Source of the DNA: Aldehydirespirator sp965204875
GTDB taxonomy: Bacteria; Actinomycetota; Acidimicrobiia; Acidimicrobiales; Aldehydirespiratoraceae
Length of the DNA: 64,000 nt
NCBI GenBank assembly: GCA_965204875.1
Contig: OZ242020.1
Location: forward strand, 1,426,001-1,490,000
Direction of reading: 5' to 3'
The notes under the pieces were generated by a model, which had not been told where the DNA came from, ran no database searches, and worked only from the letters and a program-made list of their open reading frames with translations. Position numbers and translations under genes: made by a program. Positions 8,798-18,124 of the stretch are shown piece by piece (the stretch's first letter is position 1; each line of letters starts with the position of its first letter).

Positions 8798-8887
8798 GAC
8801 CGTCGCTGCGCTGCGCCTCGAGCGGGGAGGGCGTGGCCAGTCTCTGCGGGTAGGACAACCGGCCCGGTTTCGGGCAAGATTGCAGCG

Positions 8888-9020
8888 CATGGAGGACTTG
8901 GCGAATGCTGAGAAGCGGATGCGCGCCACCTGCGAGCATGGAGGACTGTGGTGAGCGCTGAGACGCGATGCGCGCCACGGGTGAGCATGGAGGACTGTGG
9001 TGAGGGCTGACGGGGTGAGT
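8888..9020. repeat. 49-bp tandem repeat upstream of the GntR gene
   Basis: The word CATGGAGGACT occurs at 8888, 8937 and 8986, exactly 49 nt apart; copies 1 and 2 also share ATGCGCGCCAC. The third copy supplies the GGAGG ribosome-binding site (8989-8993) of the regulator gene, so the array may have multiplied a translation start region. Confidence 0.75.
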
Positions 9021-9686
9021 GCTGACGGCAACGAGAGCCCTCTGCGGGAGGTCGTGGCCGGCCAGTTGCGCTCGCTGATACTCAGCGGCGAGCTGAAACC
9101 CGGCCAGCGGCTGGTCGAGGGCCATCTCGCCGAGCGGCTCGGAGTGAGCCGCAACCCGGTCAGGGAGGCGATGCGCTCGCTGGAGGCGACCGGCCTCATC
9201 GAGGTCGTGCCTCGCCGCGGCGCCCACGTGTCCACCATCGACACGTGCGCAGTGCACCACATCCAGCATGTCAGGATCCTGGTCGAGGGCTACGCAGTGG
9301 AGCAGGCGGCTCGGCGCCAGGATCCTGAGGGCATCGCGCAGATCCGGCGCTGCCTCGAGGACGGGCGGAGCGCCACCGAGAGAGGCGACCCGGTCACCGC
9401 CGCCGCCTGCCACCGGGACTTTCATTTGGCCGTGGAGGACGCTGCGGGCATGCCCTTTCTCAACCAGGTTCTGGATCCGCTGCGGAACCAGACCGAGTTG
9501 GTGTTCTCGGTCATCACCGACGAGCGCGGGGACATCACCTGGTCCGAACACGAGGCCATCTACGAGGCGGTGGCTTCCGGCGACGCCGCGGGCGCCAGGG
9601 AGCTGGTGCGCCGGCACATCACCAACGCGTTGGAGTCCTTCCAGCAGGCCGTGAGCCCGGTTGCTTCCGGCGACGGCCGGTCTTGA
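8997..9686 (+). CDS. GntR family transcriptional regulator, FadR/FCD subfamily
   Basis: DNA-binding repressor-type protein of 229 aa. The N-terminal winged helix is clear (LREVVAGQLRSLILSGELKP, then LAERLGVSRNPVREAMRSLE and GLIEVVPRRGAHV). The C-terminal all-helical FCD ligand domain follows, with the acidic/His metal or ligand site seen as RDFHLAVEDAAG and EHEAIYEAV. Starts at GTG 8997 or GTG 9000; the latter is 6 nt after GGAGG. The stop overlaps the TTG start of the mutase-aldolase gene, so the two are one unit and this protein is the likely regulator of it. The effector would be a sugar phosphate, carboxylate or aldehyde-derived acid. Confidence 0.88.
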   Translation: MVRADGVSADGNESPLREVVAGQLRSLILSGELKPGQRLVEGHLAERLGVSRNPVREAMRSLEATGLIEVVPRRGAHVSTIDTCAVHHIQHVRILVEGYAVEQAARRQDPEGIAQIRRCLEDGRSATERGDPVTAAACHRDFHLAVEDAAGMPFLNQVLDPLRNQTELVFSVITDERGDITWSEHEAIYEAVASGDAAGARELVRRHITNALESFQQAVSPVASGDGRS

Positions 9687-12600
9687 CGCCTGCGCCCGCA
9701 GAGCGAGCAGGGCGACTCCGCGGAGCCGAGGTCTGGCTGGCGGCTGATCCCGACCCCGAGACCCGCGCAGAACTGCAGCACCTGATCAGCGACGACCCCG
9801 CAGAACTGGGGCGCCGCTTCGCGGGCCGGCTCGAGTTCGGCACGGCAGGCATCCGGGGCCCGATGGGAGCGGGTCCCTCCAGGATGAACCGGGTGCTCGT
9901 GCGGATCATCGCCGCCGCACTGGCCGAGCGGGTGCTCCAAGAGCACGCGGCAGGCACGCTCCCGGCAGGCACGCCGCCCGAAGACCGGCCCCCGACCGGC
10001 ACGCCAACGACAGGGCCCGCCCCGGCCGACCCGCTTCTGGTGGCAAGTGGCACACATGCGGGTTGCGTCGACACGACGACGACTGAGCCCGCCCCGGCCG
10101 ACCCTCGGCCGGCGGGTCCGCATGTTGTTGTCGGGTACGACGCCCGGCATCGCAGCGCCGACTTCGCCATGGACACGGCACGGGTGCTGGCGGCCCGCGG
10201 CGTGCGGGTGACATTGCTGGCGCGACCCTTGCCCACACCGGTGCTGGCCTTCGCGGTGAGACATCTCGGCGCCTCGGCCGGTGTGATGGTCACGGCCAGT
10301 CACAACCCGCGCGATGACAACGGCTACAAGCTGTACTGGAGCGACGGGGCCCAGCTCGCAGCCCCGATCGACGCGCAGATCAGCGAGCTGATCGACCGGA
10401 TCCCGCCGCGGGCGCTCTCCAGCCTCGCAGCGCGGGATCACCCGCTCATCACGGTCGCCGGCGAAGGGTTGGTGGACGCCTACGTGGAAGCCGTCGTCGG
10501 GCTGCTGTCACCGGGCGGGGCCCGGTCGGCGCGCCTCGCATACACGCCGTTGCACGGCGTAGGGGCAGAGACCTTCCTGGCGGCCCTGAGGCGGGCCGGA
10601 TTTGCCGAGCCGGCGGTGGTGGCCTCGCAGCGGGAGCCCGACCCGGACTTCCCGACCGCCCCGTTCCCCAACCCCGAGGAGGCGGGCGTGCTCGACCGGC
10701 TGCTGCGGCTGGCCGCCCGGAGCCGCGCCGATCTGGCGATGGCACACGACCCTGACGCCGACCGCCTGGCCGTTGCGGTGCCCGCGGGCAGCAACTGGAG
10801 GCTCCTGACCGGCGACGAGGTGGGCTGCCTGCTTGCCGAGCACCTGCTGGCGCGGGACTCGCCCGGCAAGGCGCAGGACGCCGCCACGCAGGGCGGACCA
10901 ACCCCGGAACACGGAGAGCAGAACACGCCGGACGCCTCGCAGGACACCGCCACGAAGGAAGCCTCGACTCCGGAACACAGAGAGCAGGACTCGCCGGACA
11001 CTCTGCAGGACGCCGCCGGCAAGCGACGCCTGGTGATCAACACGATCGTGTCGTCACGCTTGCTCCACCGGATCGCCGCCGACCACGGCGCCGACTCCAC
11101 CGCCACGCTCACAGGCTTCAAGTGGATCATGCAGGCACGCTCCCGCCGGGCCGCCGGCCACGATCTGGTGCTGGGATACGAGGACGCTCTCGGCTACGCG
11201 GTGGGTGAGGCGGTCCGGGACAAGGACGGCATCAGCGCTGCGCTGGTGGTGGCCGAGCTGGCGTCGAGCTTGGCCGCCGAGGGAAGGAGCCTGGGCGATC
11301 TGCTCGACGACCTCCACCGCCGCCATGGCGTGCATGCCACGGGGCAGCGCTCGATCCGGTTCGAGTCCACGCCCGAGGGTCCGCCGCTGTCACAGCGTGC
11401 CATGCAGGCACTGCGCGAGGCTCCGCCCGAGACGCTTGCGGGCCGTGCCGTCGCGTCCGTGCGCGACCTTGCCGGCGGCGACGGCGGCCTGCCGGCATCC
11501 GACACCGTGATCTTGGAACTCGAAGAGTCCCGTGGCGCGGCCGGCCGGGTGATCGTGCGTCCCAGCGGCACCGAGCCCAAGATGAAGGTCTACGCCGAGG
11601 CGATAGTCGCCACGGGCGGCAGCACCGCGGACGCAGACCGCGACCTCGCGAACAGAGACCGCGACACTGCGGACGCAGACCGCAAGAGCACGGACGCCGG
11701 CACCACGAACAACAGCACCGCTACCGGCCACGGCACCACAGGCGGCGGCACGCCACTGCATTCGGCGAGAACGCAGGCCCGAACGCTCGTGGCCGCACTG
11801 CTGGACGACACGGTGCGCCTTGTGGCCGGGCTGGAGCGCCGTAGACATGCCCACCGGTACGACCGGGCAGCCGCTCAAGCGGTTCCACGCCGAGCCGAAC
11901 ACCCGGCAGGCGCGACACCCGCCGGCACGAATCAGACCGACCATCGTGCGGCGGCAGACCGGGCCGGGCGTCTGGCGGCGGCCGGGGCGCCGACGGGTGC
12001 GGCCCGGGCCGAAGCGCTGCGCCTCGTGGTGCGCTGCACCGATCTCACCACCCTGGAGGGCGATGACACGCCGGGACGGATCCGGGCGCTGTGCGCGCGG
12101 GCGCTGCGCCCCGACCCCGCCGATCCCACCGTTGGACCGGTTGCCGCCGTGTGCGTGTATCCGGCTCTGGCGGCGCTGGCCGCCGAGTTGTTGGCGGGCA
12201 CGCCCGTGGCCGTGGCGAGCGTGGCCGGGGCCTTTCCCAGCGGGCTGTCACCGCTGGAGGTTCGCCTCGCCGAGGTGCGCGCAGCCGTGGCCGCCGGCGC
12301 CACCGAGATCGACGCCGTCCTGAACCGGTCGGCTTTCCTTTCGGGGCACGAGGACGTGGCCACCGCCGAGCTGAGGGCACTGCGCAGCGCGGCCGGGCCG
12401 GCCCGGTTGAAGGTGATCCTCGAGGTGTGCGAGCTCGGCTCCACAGACGCCGTGTCTGCGGCCACGGGGCTGGCGATCGATGCCGGCGCCGACATGGTCA
12501 AGACCTCCACGGGCAAGGGCGCCGCCGGCGCGTCGCTCGCCGCCGTGCTTGCGATGGCCGAGACCGTGGCCGAGAATCGCACCGGCGGGGGCCGCCCGGT

Positions 12601-12772
12601 GGGGATCAAGGTGGCCGGCGGCGTGCGAACGGCACAGGACGCGCTCAGCTACACCGCCGTCGTGCGCTCGGTTCTCGGCGAGGAATGGCTGACCCCGGAA
12701 CGCCTCCGCTTCGGCGCTTCGAGCCTGTTGACCAGCGTGATCGCAGAACTGGCTGCCCAGGACCCCGCCTAG
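9683..12772 (+). CDS. phosphohexo/pentomutase - deoxyribose-phosphate aldolase (DeoC) fusion
   Basis: One 1029-residue frame with two enzymes. Residues 1-640 are an alpha-D-phosphohexomutase: FGTAGIRGPMG, the phosphoserine loop TASHNP (Ser206), metal loop DPDADR (356-361), sugar loop GYEDALGY and phosphate loop RPSGTEPK (626-633). Residues about 775-1029 are a full DeoC: DLTTLEGDDT, CVYP, EIDAVLN (875-881), Schiff-base Lys940 in DMVKTSTGKG and Lys976 in GIKVAGGVRT. If the mutase works on pentoses, the pair would turn deoxyribose 1-phosphate into deoxyribose 5-phosphate and then acetaldehyde plus glyceraldehyde 3-phosphate. Low-complexity inserts sit at about 90-146, 392-446 and 645-775; the second is a 66-bp DNA repeat. 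The start is TTG overlapping the regulator stop. Both active sites look complete; the mutase substrate is inferred. Confidence 0.85.
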   Translation: MTPAPAERAGRLRGAEVWLAADPDPETRAELQHLISDDPAELGRRFAGRLEFGTAGIRGPMGAGPSRMNRVLVRIIAAALAERVLQEHAAGTLPAGTPPEDRPPTGTPTTGPAPADPLLVASGTHAGCVDTTTTEPAPADPRPAGPHVVVGYDARHRSADFAMDTARVLAARGVRVTLLARPLPTPVLAFAVRHLGASAGVMVTASHNPRDDNGYKLYWSDGAQLAAPIDAQISELIDRIPPRALSSLAARDHPLITVAGEGLVDAYVEAVVGLLSPGGARSARLAYTPLHGVGAETFLAALRRAGFAEPAVVASQREPDPDFPTAPFPNPEEAGVLDRLLRLAARSRADLAMAHDPDADRLAVAVPAGSNWRLLTGDEVGCLLAEHLLARDSPGKAQDAATQGGPTPEHGEQNTPDASQDTATKEASTPEHREQDSPDTLQDAAGKRRLVINTIVSSRLLHRIAADHGADSTATLTGFKWIMQARSRRAAGHDLVLGYEDALGYAVGEAVRDKDGISAALVVAELASSLAAEGRSLGDLLDDLHRRHGVHATGQRSIRFESTPEGPPLSQRAMQALREAPPETLAGRAVASVRDLAGGDGGLPASDTVILELEESRGAAGRVIVRPSGTEPKMKVYAEAIVATGGSTADADRDLANRDRDTADADRKSTDAGTTNNSTATGHGTTGGGTPLHSARTQARTLVAALLDDTVRLVAGLERRRHAHRYDRAAAQAVPRRAEHPAGATPAGTNQTDHRAAADRAGRLAAAGAPTGAARAEALRLVVRCTDLTTLEGDDTPGRIRALCARALRPDPADPTVGPVAAVCVYPALAALAAELLAGTPVAVASVAGAFPSGLSPLEVRLAEVRAAVAAGATEIDAVLNRSAFLSGHEDVATAELRALRSAAGPARLKVILEVCELGSTDAVSAATGLAIDAGADMVKTSTGKGAAGASLAAVLAMAETVAENRTGGGRPVGIKVAGGVRTAQDALSYTAVVRSVLGEEWLTPERLRFGASSLLTSVIAELAAQDPA
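10874..11025. repeat. 66-bp in-frame tandem repeat inside the mutase domain
   Basis: CAGGACGCC-type words start at 10874, 10940 and 11006, exactly 66 nt (22 codons) apart, giving two full copies and a partial one. The encoded segment (PTPEHGEQNTPDA and STPEHREQDSPDT) interrupts the mutase between its metal loop and sugar loop. Smaller repeats in the same gene have periods of 72 nt (10017, 10089) and 42 nt (11628, 11670). Confidence 0.75.
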
Positions 12773-12845
12773 GCCCTGAACGTTGGAACGGTCCTGGCCC
12801 GCTTAGCGGAGTCGGCCGCCAACCCAAAGGGGGTGCGAGTGTGCG

Positions 12846-15800
12846 TCAGGGTTCGGTGAAGCGGACGATGCCTGCGGTTAGGTGGTCGTCGTCGTTGCCT
12901 GGGGCGTTGGTCCAGGCCTCGATGATGAACGCGATGCTGCGTTTGGTGCCGGAGGCCTGCGCCGGGTCCTCGAACTCGAGTCCGACGGTGGCGGAGCCGT
13001 CAGCCTTCGTCCTTTCGGTGTGGTCAACCCACAGAAGGGCACCCGGTGGCGGACTGCCGGTCCAGCGCAGCGAAGTCATCGAGTTGATCCTGTTCACCAC
13101 GCCCGCCTGGAAAAAGCGCCGAACCAGGAATTGGGCCGGACCCGCGCTCGTGCCGCGTGTGGTGTCAGCCCCATCGCTGTCCTTGAGCTGGATCTTGAGA
13201 CCCACAGGCTCATCGAAGGTGGCGTCCACGAAAGTCGCAGCCGGCAAAGCCGCAGCCGGAGCCGCCGGCGCCGGGAACGTCTTGGCGGTCTTGGCGCCGA
13301 TGGCCGCCACCGTGAACGCTGTGGCCGCGTTGCCCCCCGCTGGGATCGTCGTGGTCGGCGCGGTCCCGGACGTGAGCCGGGCGCCTTGGTCGTTGACCTC
13401 GATAACGAAGTGATGCAGCCGCTTGTTCGTGTTCGTCGACGAGACCGGCCCGTTCACCTCCTCAATCACGTAGACAATTATGTTCATAGAGTCACCGGAG
13501 TTGCTCGGGTTGGGATCGGCCGGCGCGGCGACAACGAAGGAGGCTCGGCCCTGGGCGTTGGTCTCCAACTCGACCCTGAACTCATCCGTCGGGGCGCTAC
13601 CGCCGGAGTATTGAATGAACCTTTGCGGGTTATGCGCCGCTGGCACCCCGCCAAAGTTGCTGAAACCGGTCACCGCGCCGGTCGTGCTGCGCACATGCAC
13701 CTGGAAAGTCATCGGATTCGCGCCATCGCGACCTGCTGTCGCGTCCACGATCGCGCCATCCAGGGGCCTTACACGTTCCAACTGAACCCTGAACCTGGTC
13801 CAGTCACCGAACCTCATCTCATAGACCTCAAACCCGCCAGAATCAGTCGCCACCGTATCTTCCACATCCTTATCGACAGCGGTAATCGCCAACTGACTCG
13901 CCCCAGGAACAGTAGTAGTCGTAGTCGTCGCCCCAGGAACAGTCGTAGTCGTAGACGTGGTTGATGTAGTAGTCGTAGACGTAGTCGTCGTCGTCGTGGT
14001 CGTAGTGGTGCCGGATGACTCGGTATACCTGACTATACCGTATTTGACTGCGGTGGTCGCGTAGCTGCTGGTAGCGCCCGGTGCGTTGGTCCATGCTCGC
14101 AGCACGTAGGCTCGGCTGCCTTTGGAACCTGATGCTCCTGTGTTGTGATCCGCCATCTCCAGCTTCACCCTGAACTTGCCATTGTTGCCGGTCGAATAAG
14201 CCTTGTTCCCCCAGCTGTTTTGTATGTAGCTACCACCGCCCGCTCCCCATGTCGCGAGACCGCCTCTGGCATTCCCTCGCGTCATCGACGTCACATGTCC
14301 CGTTGTAGCCGTCTGCCATATATCGAAGGAAGCGGCAGTCGTGCCGTCGGTACCGACCTTCGTGTTGGCACCGTCAGCGTCCTTGAGCTGCACCACGATG
14401 CTCACCTTGTCCCCGAACTCGGCCTCAACAAAGCTGTTAGCGGCGGCAAGTGCCTTATCAGTCTTCGCGCCGTCAGACATAACCGTGAAACTCGCCGCCG
14501 CATTCCCCGGCGCGAGAGTCGTAGTCGTGCTGGTTGTAGTCGTCGTAGTCGTGGAAGTCGTCGTGGTCGTCGTAGTCGTGGTTGTAGACGTAGTGGTCGT
14601 AGAGGTGGTCGTGGTCGTGGCAGGCGTCGTGGTCGTTGTGGTTGTAGTTGTTGTTGTGGTCGGACTGCTCCCCGAAGTGCCCTCGGTGAACCTGATGATG
14701 CCGGTCTTCACCGCGGTCGTGAGGTTGCTGTCGGTGGCGCCGGGCGCGTTGGTCTTGGCCCGCACGATGAAACACACGCTGCCCTTGCTGCCGGAGGCCG
14801 ACGTGTCGGGATCGACCATCGTGACCGTGAAACTCACACTGCCATCGTTGCCGGTCGCCTTGGTCCCAGCAGAACTCTGATCAACCTGCGTGCCGATAGT
14901 GGAAACCCACTCAACCGCCGGGTTGCCGGAAGAACCCCGCTGACACACCGACACATGCTCTCTCGTCTTCATCCAATACAACTCAAACGACGCAGCAGCA
15001 CTGCCATCAGCACCCACAGACGTGCTCGCACCGTCAGTGTCCTTGAGCTGCACCGTCAACGTCACCGTGCCACCGAACTCAGCCTCAACGAAAACCTTGT
15101 CACCCGTGAACGACTTATCAGCTTTGGCGCCCGAAGACGACACCGTGAAACCCGCAGCCGCCTTCATAGACAACGTAGTAGTAGTAGTAGTAGTAGTAGT
15201 CGAAGTCGTCGTTGTCGTAGTCGTAGCGACCGTGGTCGCAGTCGGCGCAGTAGTCGTAGCCGGAGTGGTCGTGGTAGTGGTAGCCGGGGCGGCCGTAGTC
15301 GTAGTCGTCGTAGTCGCGGCCGGAGCCGAACCGCCACCGCCGCCGCTGCCGCCTGCAGCGGGAACTGCGGTCACGGCCGGCGCCGTCACAGCCGCGGCCT
15401 TGCCGGCGATGCGCAACTCGAACACGTCAACATCGCCGCTGTAACGGGTGCCGCGGCTGCCGGTCCACACCCACACCGTCACACCCCGACCGATGGTCGC
15501 AGCGCTCAACTCATCCAGCCTGACATCGCCGTCGGCGCCGGTCACAGGGTCGCGGGCATCGATCACACACTTGGTGGAGGTGCGGTTCACGCTGCGAACG
15601 ATCGCGTTGCACCCGCCCCGCAGATCGAACGCCCGATAACGGCGCTGCGAACTCACATAGAACCCATCGACCGCCGCACCCGACACCGGCCCGAACGCCT
15701 CGTCGCGCACCGACACCACCACCATGCCGCCGTCAGCCTGCGCCGTCACACCAGCGGGGCGCACGTTCGTGTGCGCCAACGTGCGCGTGATGAACGAAGC

Positions 15801-16667
15801 CATGTTCTTGCGCAACACCGGATCACCGGGCGAGAACAGGTGCGCGCCCTGCGCGCTGCCCGTCGTGATCCCCAGCTCAAACGCGTACGAGACCGCCGTG
15901 TCCACACCCTGCGGCAGACCGCGACGCGCGTCCGCGAAATGATCCAACGTCTCACCCGACCCCAAGATCAGCTGCCCCCGCCTCGCGCCGTCCTGATGGA
16001 ACAGGCCCGGGCTGGCATGACGCAGGAACCCGATCAGGGCCAACGCCATCTCGGCGCGCGTGATGCTCGCACCCGGCCTGAACATCCCACCGGAGCCTGC
16101 CAGAATGTCATTGCGAGCCAAGGCCTTTATGGCGCCTTGGCGCTCCTCGTCCAAATCCGCGATGTCATCAAAGTCGGCGGCACCCGAACCGCCCGTCAGA
16201 TCCAAGCCGGCCACACCAGCGGCCCGGTGCAAGAACAACGCCATCTGCGAACGCGTCACCTCAGACCCGGCATCGAACCGCTCAGCCGTCCTACCCCTGG
16301 TGATCCCGTAGTACGCGAGACAGTTGATCGCAGCCTCAGCACCCAAACCAGCCGTGTCCTCGAACCCCGCATCACGGGTCGCGTCGCCCACACACGCCGA
16401 GAACACCGGCAACACATCAGCCACCGCCCCACGATTCCCAACAGGCGCAGCCCCGACCGGAGCCGCAACCACAACCCCACCAACCAAACCAACCACCAAC
16501 AACACACACCACAACAAACCAGGCTTACCCCCACCGCGGCGGCGACCGGCCACACCCATCAGCCAGCCCCCCCCCGCGCGGGTGGAACAAGCCTGCACAG
16601 CACCCACCGCCCGCGGCGCGGCCTGACCCACGCGAGCCTTGAGGGCACTACGAACGAACCCCGACAT
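12846..16667 (-). CDS. secreted SLH-domain surface protein with Thr-rich linkers and repeated beta domains
   Basis: A 1273-residue exported protein. A twin-Arg/basic region and a hydrophobic helix (LLWCVLLVVGLVGGVVVAAP) form the signal peptide. Three SLH-like modules follow, recognisable by ITRGRTAERFDAGSEVTRSQ, ILAGSGGMFRPGASITRAEM and SPGDPVLRKNMASFI; these normally bind secondary cell wall polymer. A beta domain, a Gly-run and then Thr-rich stalks (coding positions about 15330-15170, 14665-14517, 14010-13905) separate four beta domains. Three of these share FVEAEFG..V...VQLKD.DGA and end with R..TNAPG...ATTAVK.GI.R.TE; the third domain is divergent. ATG 16667 has GGGAGG upstream; GTG 16697 is the alternative. 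Probably an S-layer or stalk protein at the cell surface. Confidence 0.8.
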   Translation of the reverse strand: MSGFVRSALKARVGQAAPRAVGAVQACSTRAGGGWLMGVAGRRRGGGKPGLLWCVLLVVGLVGGVVVAAPVGAAPVGNRGAVADVLPVFSACVGDATRDAGFEDTAGLGAEAAINCLAYYGITRGRTAERFDAGSEVTRSQMALFLHRAAGVAGLDLTGGSGAADFDDIADLDEERQGAIKALARNDILAGSGGMFRPGASITRAEMALALIGFLRHASPGLFHQDGARRGQLILGSGETLDHFADARRGLPQGVDTAVSYAFELGITTGSAQGAHLFSPGDPVLRKNMASFITRTLAHTNVRPAGVTAQADGGMVVVSVRDEAFGPVSGAAVDGFYVSSQRRYRAFDLRGGCNAIVRSVNRTSTKCVIDARDPVTGADGDVRLDELSAATIGRGVTVWVWTGSRGTRYSGDVDVFELRIAGKAAAVTAPAVTAVPAAGGSGGGGGSAPAATTTTTTTAAPATTTTTTPATTTAPTATTVATTTTTTTSTTTTTTTTTLSMKAAAGFTVSSSGAKADKSFTGDKVFVEAEFGGTVTLTVQLKDTDGASTSVGADGSAAASFELYWMKTREHVSVCQRGSSGNPAVEWVSTIGTQVDQSSAGTKATGNDGSVSFTVTMVDPDTSASGSKGSVCFIVRAKTNAPGATDSNLTTAVKTGIIRFTEGTSGSSPTTTTTTTTTTTTPATTTTTSTTTTSTTTTTTTTTTSTTTTTTTSTTTTLAPGNAAASFTVMSDGAKTDKALAAANSFVEAEFGDKVSIVVQLKDADGANTKVGTDGTTAASFDIWQTATTGHVTSMTRGNARGGLATWGAGGGSYIQNSWGNKAYSTGNNGKFRVKLEMADHNTGASGSKGSRAYVLRAWTNAPGATSSYATTAVKYGIVRYTESSGTTTTTTTTTTSTTTTSTTSTTTTVPGATTTTTTVPGASQLAITAVDKDVEDTVATDSGGFEVYEMRFGDWTRFRVQLERVRPLDGAIVDATAGRDGANPMTFQVHVRSTTGAVTGFSNFGGVPAAHNPQRFIQYSGGSAPTDEFRVELETNAQGRASFVVAAPADPNPSNSGDSMNIIVYVIEEVNGPVSSTNTNKRLHHFVIEVNDQGARLTSGTAPTTTIPAGGNAATAFTVAAIGAKTAKTFPAPAAPAAALPAATFVDATFDEPVGLKIQLKDSDGADTTRGTSAGPAQFLVRRFFQAGVVNRINSMTSLRWTGSPPPGALLWVDHTERTKADGSATVGLEFEDPAQASGTKRSIAFIIEAWTNAPGNDDDHLTAGIVRFTEP

Positions 16668-17093
16668 CAACCCATACCTCCCACTACAACCAGACACCGG
16701 CGAAACCCCGCCGGACCGGAACGAACCTGAACCAGCACAACCCTAACGCCATCCCGGCCCGGCCGCAGCCAACCAGGCGAACGCCAGCGCCACGCCAACT
16801 ACCCAATATACCCCCCCCCGGCAACGCAAGCACAACCCCCAACCATCCGCCGACGCTGCCAGGGCGCGGACGCCCCGCGCAACACAATCCCAAGCCACTC
16901 CAGAAGCTCAACCCCCCCCCCTGGGTCCAGTCAGTGTCGGTGACGCCCGCGAACCTCCCTGTCCTGCGCCTGGATCTTGCGCGTGTCGAAGCCGAGCCAC
17001 AGCTCGTGGCATGCCCAGATGAAACGACACTTGGAGCACTCAAGGGTGCCTTTAGCGCTCGGAAGCTCGAGCCGCCGGAAGGCACGTTGCCGC
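16668..17093. other. intergenic region with C-runs and a possible zinc-ribbon gene scrap
   Basis: Two poly-C tracts (about 16811-16819 and 16911-16919) mark the upstream region of the SLH gene. On the minus strand, 16931 to about 17103 reads GTLECSKCRFIWACHELW, a CxxC..C..H cluster ending in HRH, but no start codon lies clear of the toxin gene, so it may be a remnant. Nothing else stands out. Confidence 0.3.
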
Positions 17094-18110
17094 TCAGAGC
17101 AGATCAGCGTGCGAGCGGATGATCTCCAGCGCGTCGTCGAAGCCGATCTCGTCGGCTGCGCTGAACACAGTCTCCAGCACACCAGAGTATGCGCTGCGCA
17201 GCGCCTCGCAGGCCGGGTGTCCCGCCATGAACGCCGGCGAAGCTCCGAACCCGAGCTTGGGGCGCTCAGCGTCCCGGCGTCGCAACGTCGGAGGCTGTGC
17301 GTCCAGCACCCCCGCATGCAGCGCCGCTATGAGATCGCTGCTGATCAGCTCGCTGATCGTCTCATGCCGGAGCAGGCAGGCGATGTCGTAAACGTCGCGC
17401 GCCCGCCGGATGATATTCTCGGGGCGCTCTGAGACACTGCGTCCGTGGAGAGCATCCAACTTCTCTACCAGCGTGATCATCGGATGAACAGCGAACACCT
17501 TGAAGGGTCTCAGAAACGGGTATTCCTCTAGCAGAGTGTCATCTATACGTGTGGCCGCCTCCCCTGCTAAAGATTGCACATAGCGGGCATCAATCCAATC
17601 CGGGTTCAGCGTGCGTGTCACTAGATCTATCCGCACAGTCGCAAAAGCGCGCGTCGGACCAACGCCCTCTAGGGTGCTCGAGTAAACGAAGTTGAAGGAC
17701 ACGAAGTCCCCTCTTCGTCCCTCCTCGACATAGAAAGGAAACCCCGCTCGAAGATTAGAGCGCACCTCATGTCTGGTTTTCTTGCGTTTGCCGGATCCAA
17801 AAACCACGCCCGGCGGCGGCGCGGCCATAATGTCAATGTCCTCGGAAAAACGCGCGACTGCCTGCCATCCCTTACACAGTGCCGTACCGCCTTTGAATAC
17901 CAGAGGCACCGCAGGATAAGGCTGCAAGGGTTGCAGAGCCCTGCGGATCGCTTCGGTGACATACAGGTCCTTTTCCAGGATCATCTCGGCACGCTCCGAC
18001 GGATGCCATTGGACTGCCGCGCGCTCTGCCAGGCCCCTCCAAACATCCGTTTCGGCTATGAGCGAAGGAATGTGATTGTGTTCGCTAGATGTGGCGGCAC
18101 GCTCGCTCAA
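17094..18110 (-). CDS. AbiEii/AbiGii-type nucleotidyltransferase toxin
   Basis: Type IV toxin of 338 aa with an intact DNA polymerase-beta-like nucleotidyltransferase core. Motif FKGGTALCKGW (from about residue 72) and motif RFSEDIDI (about 87-94) are the paired GG[ST]..K and DxD signatures. EKDLYVTEAIRRAL precedes the core, and TLVEKLDALHGRS, RARDVYDIACLL and ASPAFMAGHPACEALRSAY make up the helical C-half. Relatives transfer nucleotides to tRNA or GTP-related targets and block growth. It begins 14 nt after the AbiEi-type gene, in the usual antitoxin-toxin order. Unlike the copy at 30.1 kb it has no Cys/His tag. Confidence 0.85.
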   Translation of the reverse strand: MSERAATSSEHNHIPSLIAETDVWRGLAERAAVQWHPSERAEMILEKDLYVTEAIRRALQPLQPYPAVPLVFKGGTALCKGWQAVARFSEDIDIMAAPPPGVVFGSGKRKKTRHEVRSNLRAGFPFYVEEGRRGDFVSFNFVYSSTLEGVGPTRAFATVRIDLVTRTLNPDWIDARYVQSLAGEAATRIDDTLLEEYPFLRPFKVFAVHPMITLVEKLDALHGRSVSERPENIIRRARDVYDIACLLRHETISELISSDLIAALHAGVLDAQPPTLRRRDAERPKLGFGASPAFMAGHPACEALRSAYSGVLETVFSAADEIGFDDALEIIRSHADLL

Positions 18111-18124
18111 CAGAACCTCCGCAC

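Noticed and set aside
12091..13413. A 440-codon plus-strand frame overlapping the DeoC and SLH genes
   Set aside because: It crosses two genes in the wrong frame and has no recognisable domain.
13900..15330. Regularly spaced GTAGTCGT-type repeats, considered as CRISPR or satellite
   Set aside because: They are Thr-codon runs in the coding frame of the SLH protein, with no unique spacers of constant length.
14145..16730. An 861-codon plus-strand open frame with long Arg/Ser and Val-rich runs
   Set aside because: It is antisense to the SLH protein; the runs are the reverse of its Thr-codon stalks.
16684..17085. A 133-codon minus-strand frame upstream of the SLH gene
   Set aside because: It covers the C-runs and has no domain; a Gly/Arg/Val-rich text as expected from random high-GC sequence.
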